64,000 nucleotides of DNA from Carettochelys insculpta. Lineage: Eukaryota; Chordata; Testudines; Carettochelyidae. Each line of letters starts with the position of its first letter. The stretch's first letter is position 1. The translations under genes were made by a program, and so were the position numbers. The stretch spans positions 100,015,001 through 100,079,000 of the forward strand of contig NC_134142.1 in assembly GCF_033958435.1 (NCBI RefSeq), given 5' to 3'. Under the pieces are notes generated by a model. It was given only the letters and a program-made list of their open reading frames with translations, was not told the DNA's origin and searched no databases. Shown piece after piece: positions 11,361-23,489 of this stretch.

Positions 11361-11859
11361 GGATAAATTTTCCAAAATGGACATAGAGGAATCTGAAACT
11401 CAGAGGTTGGCTGGAGTCCCTAGGTGTAATAGCTATTTTGAGTTCATCTACTGATGAATAAGATGCTGGATTCAGCATTGCAATATAGATTTTAATGTGT
11501 TCTATATCTACCTTCCATATTTTGCCACACAACAGGCACTTCAATGAACAATATTTCTTGGAGCCCTTCATCAAGCTTGTGAAGGCAAATGGCATCACAG
11601 GGCTCAATGTATGGAAACTCCTAAATGTTTACTGTCAACTAAAATGGCATTAAATGGGGGTATAAACAAGCCCAAAGAAAGAAACAATACATGCCGCCAG
11701 AGCTTGATTAAGGTTTGGTGTGGCACTTCCAGTTATGCACCATGTGAACAAAAACGCAGAGTTATAGAAAAATCTCTACAATAATAGTGAAATTTTTGCC
11801 ATTCTAAAGTATTTTTCATCCCAGTATCTCAAAGTACTATGCAAATATTAATTATACTT

Positions 11860-12015
11860 GGGTCATTAACCCTCCCCCCATGATATCGCTGAATTTTATC
11901 GGTAGGTAAATTAAGGCACAGGTAGATTAAGTGACATGTCACAGGTTTCACAGAAAGTTAATTGGCAGAACTGGAAACAGAACTTGAGGGGCCTGTCCCT
12001 CCCATACTCTGTTAG
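11860..12015 (-). mobile_element. MIR-type CORE SINE fragment
   Basis: Read on +, it has the reverse-complement MIR order: aaattaaggcacaggtagat, taagtgacatgtcacaggtt, then a ggcagaactggaaacagaac segment. This corresponds to the MIR core (acttaatctctgtgcctcag type). It is old and diverged. Confidence 0.65.
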
Positions 12016-13009
12016 AATTCACTTGTCTGGCCTTGATAGCTTAACATTTCAGAGCATTCAAGGCAGAATGCCCCATAAAAATCTTATCAAACATTTCATT
12101 GTCTTTGAGCGCAGCCAATAACCTTGAACAAAGAGCAAGAACTGTCAGAGATAATGGCTGGAATTGTACTCACCTACATTTGCAAATGTTGTAATAAGAT
12201 AAATGTCTTTAGCCTTTTATGGCATGCATTTTAAAAAAAACAAAACACAATTAAAACATGAAAACCAAGAGCAACTTCTACTTCAATCTCAAGGATCAAT
12301 GAGGCTCAAATTTTACACTGGCACTTTTTAATTTTTTTTATTTTTTGTTTATTTTGCACGTGGACGTAGTAAGGCAACAAGATGTCAGTTTGAGTATGGA
12401 TGAGATGGCAGAGTTCTGTCCATACATTCTGCTCTTTCAAAACAAAAGGTTAGTAATTAGCCTTCTGAAAAAGAACCATGTAAAGACCTGCTTGAAAATA
12501 TGGAGTAGAGACTTACAAAGCACCTGTAAACTGAGATGATTTTAATCAGGCTGCATGCACGTAACAGAAAATGGTATTGTTGAGCACCTTCTCTTTTAAA
12601 GTCATTCTCCTAGTTTTCAGTTTTTATAATTCTAGCTCATGTTGCAAGTTACTTATTTTTTAATTCTGTAATCTCCGCTCTGCAATCCTTAGAGCATATG
12701 AACTCAGATTAAAAACAAAAATAAGAGGATGCAAAGTAAAGATTTGAGATGTCATTGTAGAAAGGAGATGGAGCCATTAACCAGGCACTCTACATGGATT
12801 TTAGTTTTCACATGGCCAGACTGTGAGATTTAATATTGGAAGAAATCCAAAATCTTTAATCCAATCAAAATCCATCATCTTGTTTCTCTTGGTCTAAATA
12901 GGCAGAGAAGCTAATACTACATTATCATCAGTGTGCTAATTGATCCAAATGCAGTGTAAACTAAATTAATGAGGCTGGAAATACTGAAAAAATTAAACAC
13001 AGCATTCTT

Positions 13010-13047
13010 AATAAAGCTGAAAATAGCTTAATAAAGCTGAAAATAGG
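13010..13047. repeat. Short tandem duplication
   Basis: The unit cttaataaagctgaaaatag is present twice back to back. It is probably a slippage event. Confidence 0.8.
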
Positions 13048-13904
13048 ATCCAAGCATCCTAAGGCATGTTTATTTCTGTTTAAATAGATGTCTTCCTGTA
13101 GACTGTTATCAGCTCAGCAGGAGCCCTATAAGAGAAGCAGTTTTTCTCTTTCTGTGCATTTTAAGTTAGTTTTCTGTGAAGTTCAGCATGCCAGGATGCT
13201 TAAAAAATGTAACTGTGGCAAAGAAATGCTAATATCCTGAGAGGATGTATACTGGAATATAGTGTTCCATATTCAGTCTAAATAACCTGTGTTTGAAAAA
13301 TGGAAGGTTTACTGTCCCATCTGCCAGACTGAGAGTCAGTGGACAGAAAAAGAAGAACATGCCTAAAGGAACAAGGATGAATCAATCCTCATTAGAAAGA
13401 TTTTCCTTTATAAAGTGTGTGAGAGAAGCCTCTGGTTGGCAGTGAGACACAGTTTCTTTCTTTCTCCCCATCACTGAAATAAACCTATCAGTATCAGCAG
13501 ACAATATAACAGAAGGCACAGAATAGAACTCATCCTGATGTGAGAGGACAGCAAAGCATTTTGGAACTAAGAGACAAATGACAGATGGAATTTCAAATAC
13601 CACCTTCCTGAATGATTTCTGAAGGGAGGAAAGGCCAGAGACAGCAGTATGACCCTTACTGAGAAACTCTGCATTGGAAAAAGAGGCAGGTGTGATTTAT
13701 TTTTCTTTTCAGAGAGAAGAGGTGAAGGGGAGGTACGAAAAGAACAAAGAAACCACAAGCTTTGGTGTGAGAAAGTGGCAGAATAGAAGAAAAATGAAAT
13801 ACCCTGGAAAGGATATCAATAGGTAAAATGGTGAACCAACGCCTGCTGTTAAACTGGTTGAATATCAAGCACTAGAAGACACTGCAGAACACAGTTTATT
13901 AGTA

Positions 13905-14216
13905 CAGGTTGAACCTCCCTAATCCAAAACACTCTTGTCTGGCAACATCCATAATCCAGTATGATTTTAGTTATTTCAGATGAACATTTAGATGGCTGTG
14001 GTCAAGTTTTCCATGGCCCCTGCAACCAGTCTTGGCTCTCAGTTTCCTGGGCTGACGTTTAGCTCTAATTTACCTCTAAATGTCTTCTATGCGCCCAGTC
14101 AGGAGAGGAGGTGTTGGTAATGCCACTGGACAATACTGACCGCCCATGGTTTGGCAAATTCTTTTGTTTGGCACCATTCAGATTCTGAGGGAGCCAGATT
14201 AAAGAGTTACAACCTG
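13905..14216. mobile_element. Tigger/pogo-like MITE with TA target site
   Basis: The 312-bp element starts caggttgaacctccctaatc and ends, read inward from the other side, caggttgtaactctttaatc. It is flanked on both sides by TA. These ends match the Tigger7/MER44 type of Tc1-mariner (pogo) non-autonomous elements. It has no transposase. Confidence 0.8.
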
Positions 14217-14218
14217 TA

Positions 14219-14752
14219 GCAAACTCCTTTTTAACAACATCCTCTCATATTTGATGACTAATAACAGAGGGATATCAATGATGTCTACTTGGAAAGATAA
14301 AGCAGGAAAACCCAGAAAAAAGGAGTACTGGTCTGTCCCCCAAGAAGACTTCATATGAATAGTGGGAAAAGTAACTTTGGGAGAAATTTCAGGGGTGAGA
14401 ACAGAGACAGTCACTTCGCATATGCAACACACAGGAGTGAAAAGAATTCTGAGAGAGATGCTCTTGCTATTAAAAACCAAAATTAAAATAAACAACGAGC
14501 TGAATTAGGTTCTGTGACACCTAAACAAGGCTACTCATATCAAGGAGGTTTCCCATGTGAAACATTGAAGACACTTGCCCATTTCATTTTAATAGTTGTG
14601 AATCAATGATTGTGGAGCAAAAATGTTCACGAGAACTTTGTTCCTAAGAATGTGGCTTCATGAAAATATCGCCACAAGTGCTAAACTGAAGAGTCAATTA
14701 TTAAATATATATTCATCACGCAAATTTATAGACTGATCAGGTCACCCTGTTA
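14219..14752. other. Intron sequence without recognised feature
   Basis: A 98-codon minus frame at 14199-14495 overlaps the MITE edge and shows no family motifs. Nothing else is seen. Confidence 0.5.
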
Positions 14753-15932
14753 CACTCATCCCTCGCTATACCAGCACAATTGGTTCCCAAATTTCTGCTC
14801 ACAGGAGATACTAAATTCCCATTAAAATACATGTAAAAGTCTCCAATTCGTTCCAAGTTCTCGAAACTTAACATAAACCAGTTGAGTTTAGGTACTTTTC
14901 TGATGGATTTGAATAGTTTGGCACCAGAAATAGGATGTAGTGTATGTATGTAGGGCAGGGATTCCCAACCTATGGGTCGGGACCCAAACATGCGTCCCAT
15001 TAGACTTGTTAAAGGTCGCCAGATGGGCAGTTCCCAGCTGTGTATGTGGCTGTTAAAGAAGCTATTTGCAGTTTCTTAACACTGCTGCCTCAGGCAGATA
15101 TCTATCAATAGAAATAGCTTCTGGAGATGGCAGCTCCCTCTATCAGTAGGGATAGCAATTACGTTATGCCTAGGTGCTGAAACCTTAACACTTGAGTTAA
15201 TTGCTGGGAGCAGGAGGGCTGGAGGAGCCACCCAGGCTAGCAGCCCTGGTGAAGAGGCAGCAGGAGGAGGAGGAGTGTCTAAGGTTGGGGCTCTTGAGGG
15301 ATGCAGGGGATTTTAAGGCTTGGGGCAGTTTGGGGTTGCTGGGGGGGTGTAAGCCTGGGGGCAGTTTGGGGCTGCTGGGGGGAGGTTAAAACCTGACCAA
15401 GGGTGAGGTCCACAGGGCAGGGGGTGAAATACAGTAAACACTCGAGTTATCCATGGGTGGTTCCTGCAACCCTTGAATAACTCAAATATTCCTGCAAGGG
15501 GAGGGGAGCCAGGAACCACCAGGGCTGGTCAGTTTCCTGCCTCCCAGAGTGACAGAAGCTGGGAACCAGTGGCAGGCTGGTTCCAGTCTCCCCATGGCTT
15601 GCGGGGCCGGGAAAGTGATCAGCTCATGGCTGGTCAGTTTCACATTCCTGCCTCGCAGGGGAGGAAACCAGACTAAGAGCTGTCAGACAGCTGCACGTCT
15701 GAGGGAGGGAAGGGAGAAGGTTCTGGCCACAAAGCTGCGAGTCTCCCCGCGCGGGACCCCACAGCTGAAGAGAAGCCAGCCGTAGAGCTGCACGTCTCCC
15801 TGCTTCCCGGCCAGGGACCCTGCTCATATAAGCAGGGGAAGTTCACTGATATAGTGCATAAAGGTAGGTGTATAAGTTCCTTGTTTTAGCGAGTACTCAT
15901 TAGTAAAGTACTTGCTAAACGAGGGGTGAGTG
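14753..15932. mobile_element. 1.2-kb composite Tigger-like DNA transposon, copy 1
   Basis: The outer inverted termini are cactcatccctcgctatacc and, from the right, cactcacccctcgtttagca. The left flank is TA; the right flank has mutated to aa. Internally it holds a hAT-like terminus (cagggattcccaacctatgg at about 14957), a G-rich minisatellite (15310-15385), and a second Tigger-type terminus (cagtaaacactcgagttatc at 15432). Copy 2 at 33552-34779 has the same internal order, so the composite moved as a unit or was duplicated. No transposase ORF is visible. Confidence 0.75.
15310..15385. repeat. G-rich minisatellite inside the composite transposon
   Basis: Two or more units of about 38 bp containing ggggcagtttgggg(c/t)tgctgggg. 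Repeated runs of four to seven G make it a candidate quadruplex-forming stretch. The unit is the reverse complement of a repeat inside the hAT element at 46.7 kb. Confidence 0.7.
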
Positions 15933-17155
15933 AACATTTTCTTTGTGAAGCTCCTGGGTGGCAAGTATAAGAGGTTTGGTCTTAGTGCTCAACTGCTCGC
16001 TTCTTCCTGTCCCTAGTCTGATGTTCCAGTAAGCTCCCACAGCAGGCTGCTGCAGCCTGGCAAGTCTCTCCCCGCTCCCAGATTTAACTTAAAAGTGAAA
16101 AGACTTCCAGCTTGCCAGACCTATTAGCATAACATTAAACCTGTGAAAGAGCCATTTTAGTAGTAAGGAAAACATTTAAGAGGCATCAAAACAAAAAGCA
16201 GTCAGGTAGCACTTTAAAGACTAGCAAAATAACGTTGCTAGTCTTTAAAGTGCTACTTGACTGCTTTTTGTTTTGACAGTGTATAGACTAGCATGGCTCC
16301 CTCTCTGTGTCTATTTAAGAGGCACGTGTCAACCCTCTTTACTGACAAAATCAGTTGTGCATTATTATGTGTACAGAATCTTAATTTAAAATGTGCTCTA
16401 AATATTTCATTAGTTTGTTGCTGAAGATTATAAAAACCATACCTCTAAAATCCTTGCATGGGATTTGAGATTCACAATCTGATTATTCAGCTTTAGAACA
16501 CCTTTATACAAAACATACATTTTAGTTTTAATTATTATGATGCAAAAACCTGCATCCAAAGTCTTCCTGTCTGTCCTACCAACCTCTGCCCACTTTTCAG
16601 CCTCCTCTTGAAGAGAACCTTTAAGGACAGCTGGACAATAGAGGTTGCCGTTCTTTACTTCTGATTATTTGATGAACTAAGATAATCCTCCACAAAAATA
16701 AGTATCTTACCAAGACAGAAAATCCTTTATTACACCTAAAATCTTTGGAAGCATTATTTAATACAAACACATGGTGGAATTTCATAAACATATCTATTGT
16801 TATGACAATCACACACAATAGCTTATTGCTCCTTTTTTTCTAAAAACTATGAACTTTGTTATGAACACGCTCAATGGCTCTGATTAATTTAAAATAATGA
16901 CTTTGTGGCAGTGTGTTTAACATGTAGTAATCTGGAATGATTACTTTATGAAGACTTAAGAGTAAATTTAAAATATGAAATCAGCCTAAAAATACTGATG
17001 CAGAAAATGTAAAACAGAGAAGAGCTGCATCATGTTGCATAATATTGAATGCCGTATTCAGCAGGACAGCTGGTTGGCTCTTACTACAAAGCATTTACAA
17101 ATAAATCGCTTATAAACTTCATGGTATATCAAAAAAAACCTGTGCCTGACATTCC
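15933..17155. other. Intron stretch containing only the PLE hairpin
   Basis: Apart from the feature at 16187-16314 I see no gene or classifiable repeat here. Segments around 16320-17100 are AT-rich unique-looking sequence. Confidence 0.5.
16187..16314. repeat. Tail-to-tail inverted PLE termini forming a perfect-looking hairpin
   Basis: The left arm (aaaacaaaaagcagtcaggt...agcactttaaagactagca) is followed after a few bases by its reverse complement (tgctagtctttaaagtgct...tgactgctttttgttttgac). The outer right side continues with gtgtatagactagcatggct. The terminal sequence is that of the PLE tail family. The arms are about 45 nt with almost no spacer. Confidence 0.8.
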
Positions 17156-17159
17156 CATC

Positions 17160-17262
17160 ACTGGGTTCATCAGATCTGATGAAGTGGTTCTTACCCACAA
17201 AATCTCATTACCTAATAAATGAAATAGTTAGTCTTTAAGATGCTACATGACTGCTTGGTTTG
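17160..17262 (+). mobile_element. Short Penelope-like element 3' tail
   Basis: It contains gatctgatgaagtggttctt, acccacaaaatctcattacc, taataaat and tagtctttaagatgctacat. The arrangement is the same as in the other tails, with more divergence. Confidence 0.7.
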
Positions 17263-17889
17263 TTTGTTTGTTTCCATTCAGGGTGTGAGCAGGTGTGGGT
17301 TCATCAGCATCTGGAGCAGAGATTTCCCATCAGGCAGTGCTCCCATTCTTTCTGTGTCCCAGAGTTCAGTGAGGTTCTTGCCTTAGAATCTCTGTCCTCC
17401 ATTCTGTATGTTAATTGAAATGCCTTCCTGTCCCATCTCCAGCGCAAATAAAACTGGGATGTTTCCTTAATCCTGTCACCTTTGTTTGGAGGGTTTTAGC
17501 TGTGTCTTCCCCTGTACTGTCACTGCTCTTCGTAAGTCTTCATTTTGATCAGCTTTGGTTCAAGCAGAAGCTGGGAGAAATGAGGGGATGGGCTTTCATG
17601 AGTCAGACAAGTTGGATAGTATGACCTGGTGCACCAAGAACACAGAGCTGGTAGGCACCAAGGTTTAACAAAGAATACACCTGTGTTGTCTCAAACACCC
17701 TTTGAGTTAGGAAATAGTCATCTACAAGATTTAGAAATTCCAAGCATATTTGAATACTGGCAGCATGAGGTTTGCGGCATGTATCATTCAGATTCAAGTC
17801 CCTCCATGATCCTGCATTTCCTCCCGGTACATGCACACACATTATAGATAAGCATTTAAGAATGCAGTCATTCTGTTCTCTAGAATGAT

Positions 17890-18240
17890 TTGATGGGCTG
17901 TAGCAGTCATCAACTTATCCCATCTTGTTCTTTATCTCCTAGACAATGATCCATAAGCATTCAAGGTCATTTTTGTCTGAATTATTTTTGAGTCTGAAAC
18001 AGCTAATGCCATTTTAACACAGATTGTCACTCCCTCCACCCCTGTTGCACACACAGTTCTTCCTTAATACTTTATAACCCTTGATTTTAACATTCTAATC
18101 ATGCAAATCATCACACCAGGTTGCAATAATAGCAACTAGATTAAATTTATTCTCATACATGAGCAATTCGAATTCTTGTTTGTTAACCAGGCTCCTAGCA
18201 TTGGTGTACAACCAATTCTAGAATTTGTTTTCTTTGTGTC
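17890..18240 (-). mobile_element. CR1/L2-clade LINE endonuclease fragment
   Basis: The minus strand reads LYTNARSLVNKQEFELL followed by YENKFNLVAIIATWCDD and a GYKVLRKN segment, with scattered stops. This is the start of the apurinic-like endonuclease domain of CR1/L2-type ORF2: the TNARSL motif, then the I-x-E-TW-type catalytic stretch, here with Glu replaced. It is an isolated internal piece of a dead LINE. Confidence 0.8.
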
Positions 18241-19494
18241 CTTCAGTTCCTTGATTAATTTTGTTGTCGTCTTGATTTTGTGTTAAGTGCTCATATTTTC
18301 CTCCCTTTTTTTTGTGTTTAGCTGAACACCCAGTTGATGGATTGGTTCCCCTTCTGAGGTGGAACCCATCCAACTATACAGCCCTTTCTCCCCACATTAA
18401 AAAACAACGGATCTTATGTTTCTTACAGCTACTTTACCAAAATTCCTAGAGAGACAGTGAATTCAAGAGCCATAAATTTAAAAAGTCCATAACCCCATAT
18501 TTCCTTCAAAAGAAGCCCTGATTTGTGGTGGTTATCTTGTGCTACCTATGGAGAACAGAGCTTTCTAAAAATGGTATGGAAATACGTTCTAGTCTCACAT
18601 CTTCTCCTTAATGGAATACATTTATCACACAGCCCAGGTTTTTCAAGTCTGGCTCTGAGGATAGGAAAACATCATGACTACGAACATCACAAGGTAAACT
18701 ATTAGAATTTTCATTAGGGAGAATAGTGGAGTGATTTTGCCTCCATGGCATATTCATTGTGGGGGGTATTCAAACATCTTTGGGTCTTCTCATCACTGAA
18801 AGGTACTGAAATGGAAGAGTATGTACCTTAAAGCCCACAGATCTCCTTCAGAAGTGGTCAGTACTTTAATGTGTAGTATAAAGGAGCATCCACACATCAC
18901 ACCCAGCCCCTTACAATGGCACCCAACACATTAATGTCAAATGAGAATCTGCTTTACATTATCGTACACACATCATCGCTGAACTTGTCAAAGATGTTCC
19001 AAAGCCTGATTTCCCCCATTCAGTAGTTGTGGACCCTAGCCAGAGGAGTTCTGTTTTGGCTAAGAATCTGTTTTGGCTAAGAAGGGACCAGTCAAAACCA
19101 AAGGCAAAAATTCTTTGACACTGTTCAGGAAGATGCCCTGAGGATTCCCAGTGAGAACTCATTTTATCTGGAGGCAGAGTATGAGATTCCACAATTCTGC
19201 TCTGTGGGAGCCTCAGACCTGGCTTTTGTGGGACCAACCAGAGAAGTTCATCAGATACTCCACTAGAACAGCACCAGTTGCCTCATATCCAAATGTGGAC
19301 ATTATTTAGGACCTGATCTGCCATGGTTGGTTTTCAGGAAAAAAGTGACCTCTTCAACAGGAGAGTCTAAGCTATGCAGGGTCAGATCCATGTCCACGGT
19401 TTCATTTTTGCCCCAAGTAATTTTCTTCTGATGCTATATAAAAAAGATGTCATACAGGATCAATGACAAGGAACTTATTTTTGAGCTCCTGGAC
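18241..19494. other. Intron stretch without recognised gene
   Basis: The first 200 nt may be 5' sequence of the adjoining LINE. A 14-16 nt unit (ctgttttggctaagaa) is duplicated near 19050-19083. The 92-codon minus frame at 18959-19237 shows no recognisable domain. Confidence 0.45.
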
Positions 19495-20510
19495 ACAGTC
19501 ACATGATATGGAAGGAGCTCAAGAGGTCATCGAGTCAAGCTCCCTGCCCTCTTGGCAGAACCAAACACCATCTAGATCATCTGCGATAGGTGTCTATCTA
19601 ACCTGCTCTTAAATATCCCCAGTGATGGAAATTCCGCAACCTCCCTAGGTAAACTATGGTCTGAACGGGGATGGCAATTACCTGGCCCATTATAAGGACT
19701 CTCTTACGCACTTTGTTTTATCTGACTCTTGACTCTCCCCACCAACTGCCTCTCTTCTCTTCTGATTTGCCCACCTTGATTCCAATTTTCTGATTTGTCA
19801 ACCTTGATAACTATTTTTGGTTCTCTGTGCCTTAAACATTGAGTCTGTTCTGGTATGGCTCTGGTCTGAAGACATGGGTCTGTCCCACGAAAACTCACCA
19901 CCTAATAAATTATTTTGTTAGTCTTTAAAGTGCTACTGGACTGCTTTTTTGTTTTGATAGTATATAGACAAACACAGCTCTCTCTCTGTTACTTCCTAGG
20001 TAACTTATTCTAGTGTTTAACCACCCTAACAGTTGGGCAGTTTTTCCTAATATCTAACCTAAACCTCCCTTGCTGCAGTTTAAGCCCATTGTTCCTTGTT
20101 CTATCCCCAGAGGCCAAGGAGAACAATTTTTCTCCCTCCTTGTAACTCTCTTTGAGGTACTTGAAAACCACTATCATGTCCCCTCTAAATCTTCTCTTTT
20201 CTAAACTAAACAAGCCCAGTTCTTTCACTTTTCCTCATAGCTCATGTTCTCTAGACCTTTAGTCACTCTTGTAGCTCTTCTCTGGACCTTTTCCAATTTC
20301 TCCACACCTTTCTTGAAATGTGGGACCCAGAACTGGACACAATGCTCCAACTGAGACCTAATGAGCGCTGAGTAGCATGGAAGAATGACTTCTTGTGTCT
20401 TGCTCACAATACTCCTGTTAATCCATCCCAGAATCATGTTTGCTTTTTTTTTTTTCAAAAGCTCCTTGAGCAAGGTGTTTCTTCCTCCAAAAAAATCCAA
20501 TCACTGAGCA
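19495..20510 (-). mobile_element. CR1 LINE 3' portion, split by a PLE tail
   Basis: On the minus strand the upper part encodes the CR1 RT C-terminus: ANMILGWINRSIVSKTQEV, LIRSQLEHCVQFWVPHFKKG, VQRRATRVTKGLENMSYEEK, then LGLFSLEKRRFRGDMIVVFK. The lower part (19495-19643) is the 3' UTR with the ggtcccttccag-type counterpart diverged. The element is interrupted at 19653-19994 by a PLE fragment, with CR1 sequence resuming exactly on each side. Confidence 0.88.
19653..19994 (+). mobile_element. Penelope-like element tail nested in CR1, with target duplication
   Basis: The 342-bp insert ends in the PLE tail (ctctggtctgaagacatggg, cccacgaaaactcaccacct, tctttaaagtgctactggac, gtatatagacaaacacagct). 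It is flanked by an exact 9-bp direct repeat, cctaggtaa, at 19644-19652 and 19995-20003. The flanks belong to one continuous CR1 sequence. Confidence 0.85.
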
Positions 20511-20738
20511 CTTAAATGAGCCTTTTCTCAAGGCCCAGAATGTGCTAGCCAAGGAAAGGTTGTGACTTGGGGTATGTCTACATTACAATCAAGATGTGTA
20601 CGATTGCTGCATAGGTAGACATGCTTGAAAATGCTGGGTACAGATAGCAGTGAAGCTCTAGCAGCATGGACTTATGCATCAACTGTAAAGCCCTGCCATG
20701 GCTTCACTATTATTTATTCCTGGGCTATCTAGTTAGAT

Positions 20739-21076
20739 TGGGGTGAGCAAATTTTTTACATTGGGCACCACTTTTTGTCCCTGTAATTAGCAGGGCTCCA
20801 TCCCTCAACCTGTCTAATATAATCCAAGGCCATAGAAATTTCAGTTATGTTAATATGAAAAAAAACCTTTCAGAATGTGCGAGAAAATAAGTACGTAAAA
20901 TGTAAAACCTTATTAATCGGTATATAAATGTGAATACACATACATAAAAACTAACATATTTCAACATTTTTAATGAGGTGGATAACCCTGAGACCCAGCA
21001 GCCAACAGTGTTGTGCTCTGTCCTTACAAAATTTCATGCTCACCAAGGTGACCCACCCCCATTTTGTGCACACCTG
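20739..21076. mobile_element. hAT-like MITE with 8-bp target duplication
   Basis: The left end is tggggtgagcaaatttttta; the right end read inward is caggtgtgcacaaaatgggg, a hAT-type inverted pair. The flanks agttagat (20731-20738) and aattagat (21077-21084) match at 7 of 8 bases, the hAT duplication length. It is 338 bp and non-coding. Confidence 0.72.
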
Positions 21077-21084
21077 AATTAGAT

Positions 21085-23489
21085 TTCAGTCAACCTTTGC
21101 TGCAATGCCAGTGCAGAAATACATGCCGTTTCAATGTAAACCCTCCTTACTGCTACCTGGGACGAATTCATTACAGACTTTAACTGGTTTAGCAACCCAC
21201 CCCACAACCCATCATGTGTTGGCTCAGCTGCATCCCTCTCCACTCTCTCCCTGTCCACCTGCTTGAAAGGAAGTACTAAGCACCTAGCTTTTACTTTCTC
21301 TTGTGCCCAGACTCAAATGTGTATAGGAGCAGAGAGAATTGTATTTGGAGCTGAGTATTATGTGCTCCACCTTTTCAAGATAAAATAATATTCTGAACAC
21401 AGACAAAGTACATAAAATGTCCTAGGTGAGGCCTAGTCAGTCAGTGTCTTAAATAGCATTAATATCATTTCCTTTTACATGAATTTCTTTACCTGTGGAT
21501 TTTGGAAGCCTACTTCCCATCCTCACGGCAGCTGTATAACAGCTGAGGCTTTCTGTACAATAACTCCAAAATCTCTTTTCTTGTCACTTTGCTGCAGCAC
21601 CTTTCCACTTCACAGATATTCATTTTTTAGTCTTTTGCAACACACACTCATTTACATCTATTTTACGTGAACTAAATTTGTCATTAACTGTAATAGACCA
21701 GATGCTTAAATGATGCAAGCTCTGACTTCAATGCTCCTCTTTATTCACTATGCCAGCTTATGCTGTGTTGATTCCTAAATGTTTGCAAATATGGTGTTAA
21801 GATTCCAATTTTTCAACAGTTACGTACCTGTGAATATCAATTTTCCTCATTCAGTTCAAGTCACCAAACTTTTTTTGGCTTTGCTCCTCTTTACACTAGC
21901 ATAAACACAGGGCAAGTGAGGCTCTGGCACATGGTATTATATTTAAATCTCCTGAGCTGACACTTCTTTTCATGGGGTCAGCACAGAGGGACAACAGTCC
22001 AAGTAGGGAACTGGTGTATAAAAGTTTCAAATTGATAACTGCACCCTTCTTTCACATCCCTCCTTTTTCCTTCCTGTCTCATTCCCTTTCCCACACACCA
22101 CACATGTACCTTGTCTTCCAAGGAACAACTCCAAAGCTCAACCAGATTTAAAATATGTGACTTTGAACTTTTGTCTCCTGCCTGAAATGAGAAACTAACT
22201 TTTTAATATTTCCTCATTTGCTGTTTTTCTCCTCAGTTTCATTCACATTTCTGCTTAACAGCACTTAGCTTCTAGTCCAGTTTTTTCCTCATCCATTAGT
22301 TCATTACATTATTGAAGAGTATGAAGATAGCTTGCCTGCTTCATCCTTTCCTGCTTTGCTATCCATTTTTTTAGCCCCTTCTAAAATAGTTCCACTTATC
22401 CCAAAGCCAACTTTTTCTCTTTTACACATGCCAGCTAAGCAATGATTTTGATGCACAGCACCACCAGCCATTTCCAAACTGTGGCTAAGTCTCCCTTAAT
22501 AAATATTACACTGTATTTATGATCGATTACCTGAGCGGCAGACTATAATGATCAATAAGAACTTATACTCCATCTCACTTTCTCTCTCACAAACATGCAT
22601 ACTTTATGCAGAAAAGAAAAAGTGTGCATCAATAATTATTTCTAAATTTACTGTTCTTTAAAATTTTCCATGATATTCGTCATACAATATATTGATAAGA
22701 ATTTAATAAGGCATAAATTCCTGAATCTATAGAAATGTTTCTCTTATGTTTCAAAGTTTCTGGGGTTTCTTTACTGACACTACCAATTTTATGGTGAATA
22801 AATGGGAAACTCCCTTCCCCACACACATCCAACTCATTTTAGCAATGAACACATTTCAAGCCTCTAACTGGAATTTACATACACACACCTTCACCATATT
22901 ATATAGGTGCAAATCAGCTGCAACATCACATTTTGTAGTCTGAAGTATACAAATTTGCATTTGAAGCATTAAAAAAAAATTAAGTATTCTCTAGTGATGG
23001 TGTACAATTTTAAAGGCTCAAAATTTGCCCAAATATGGGTAGGTATTCAAGGGGACAATCCCCTCCCCACCAAGTTTGGCAAATGTATAAGCAACTGAAA
23101 AGGTCTCACAAAGGGAAGAGCAAAGTGACCTTAATTACAAGGAGTGCTATCAGCCCCATTCAAACCACCACACAGGGCTGGGTTCACTGAATTATACAGC
23201 AACCCCCCCGTTGGCTTTAATGGCACAGAATCAGGACCACAGAGACTTTAGAACAGAAAAAAAATTGCTTTTACCTGAAACATGGCTCTCTGGAAGGACT
23301 TTTGTGGATTAGTAACCAGAACAACCTCCCAGGCAGTTAGGTAATATCCTTTCAACTTATGGATGGTTAAAGAAATGACCATGAGGTTCCATTGGCAAAG
23401 TCGGGACCATCTAGCTCATCCTGACATCTCATTAAGAAATGAACCTGATAAGAAAGTTCTACCTCACCATATCACTACCCTTTGAAAGA
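21085..23489. other. Intron stretch without recognised gene or repeat
   Basis: AT-rich sequence with pyrimidine-rich parts (22030-22110, 22200-22420). No frame longer than about 65 codons and no family match seen by eye. Confidence 0.5.

Larger units (their letters stand above)
11361..13904. other. Intron stretch, mostly unrecognised
   Basis: No coding gene is seen. It contains a MIR-like fragment (11860-12015) and a short tandem repeat (13010-13047), listed separately. The remainder is AT-rich with no family I can name. Confidence 0.5.

Noticed and set aside
19050..19083. Tandem ctgttttggctaagaa pair as a functional element
   Set aside because: Only two copies; best explained as slippage duplication.
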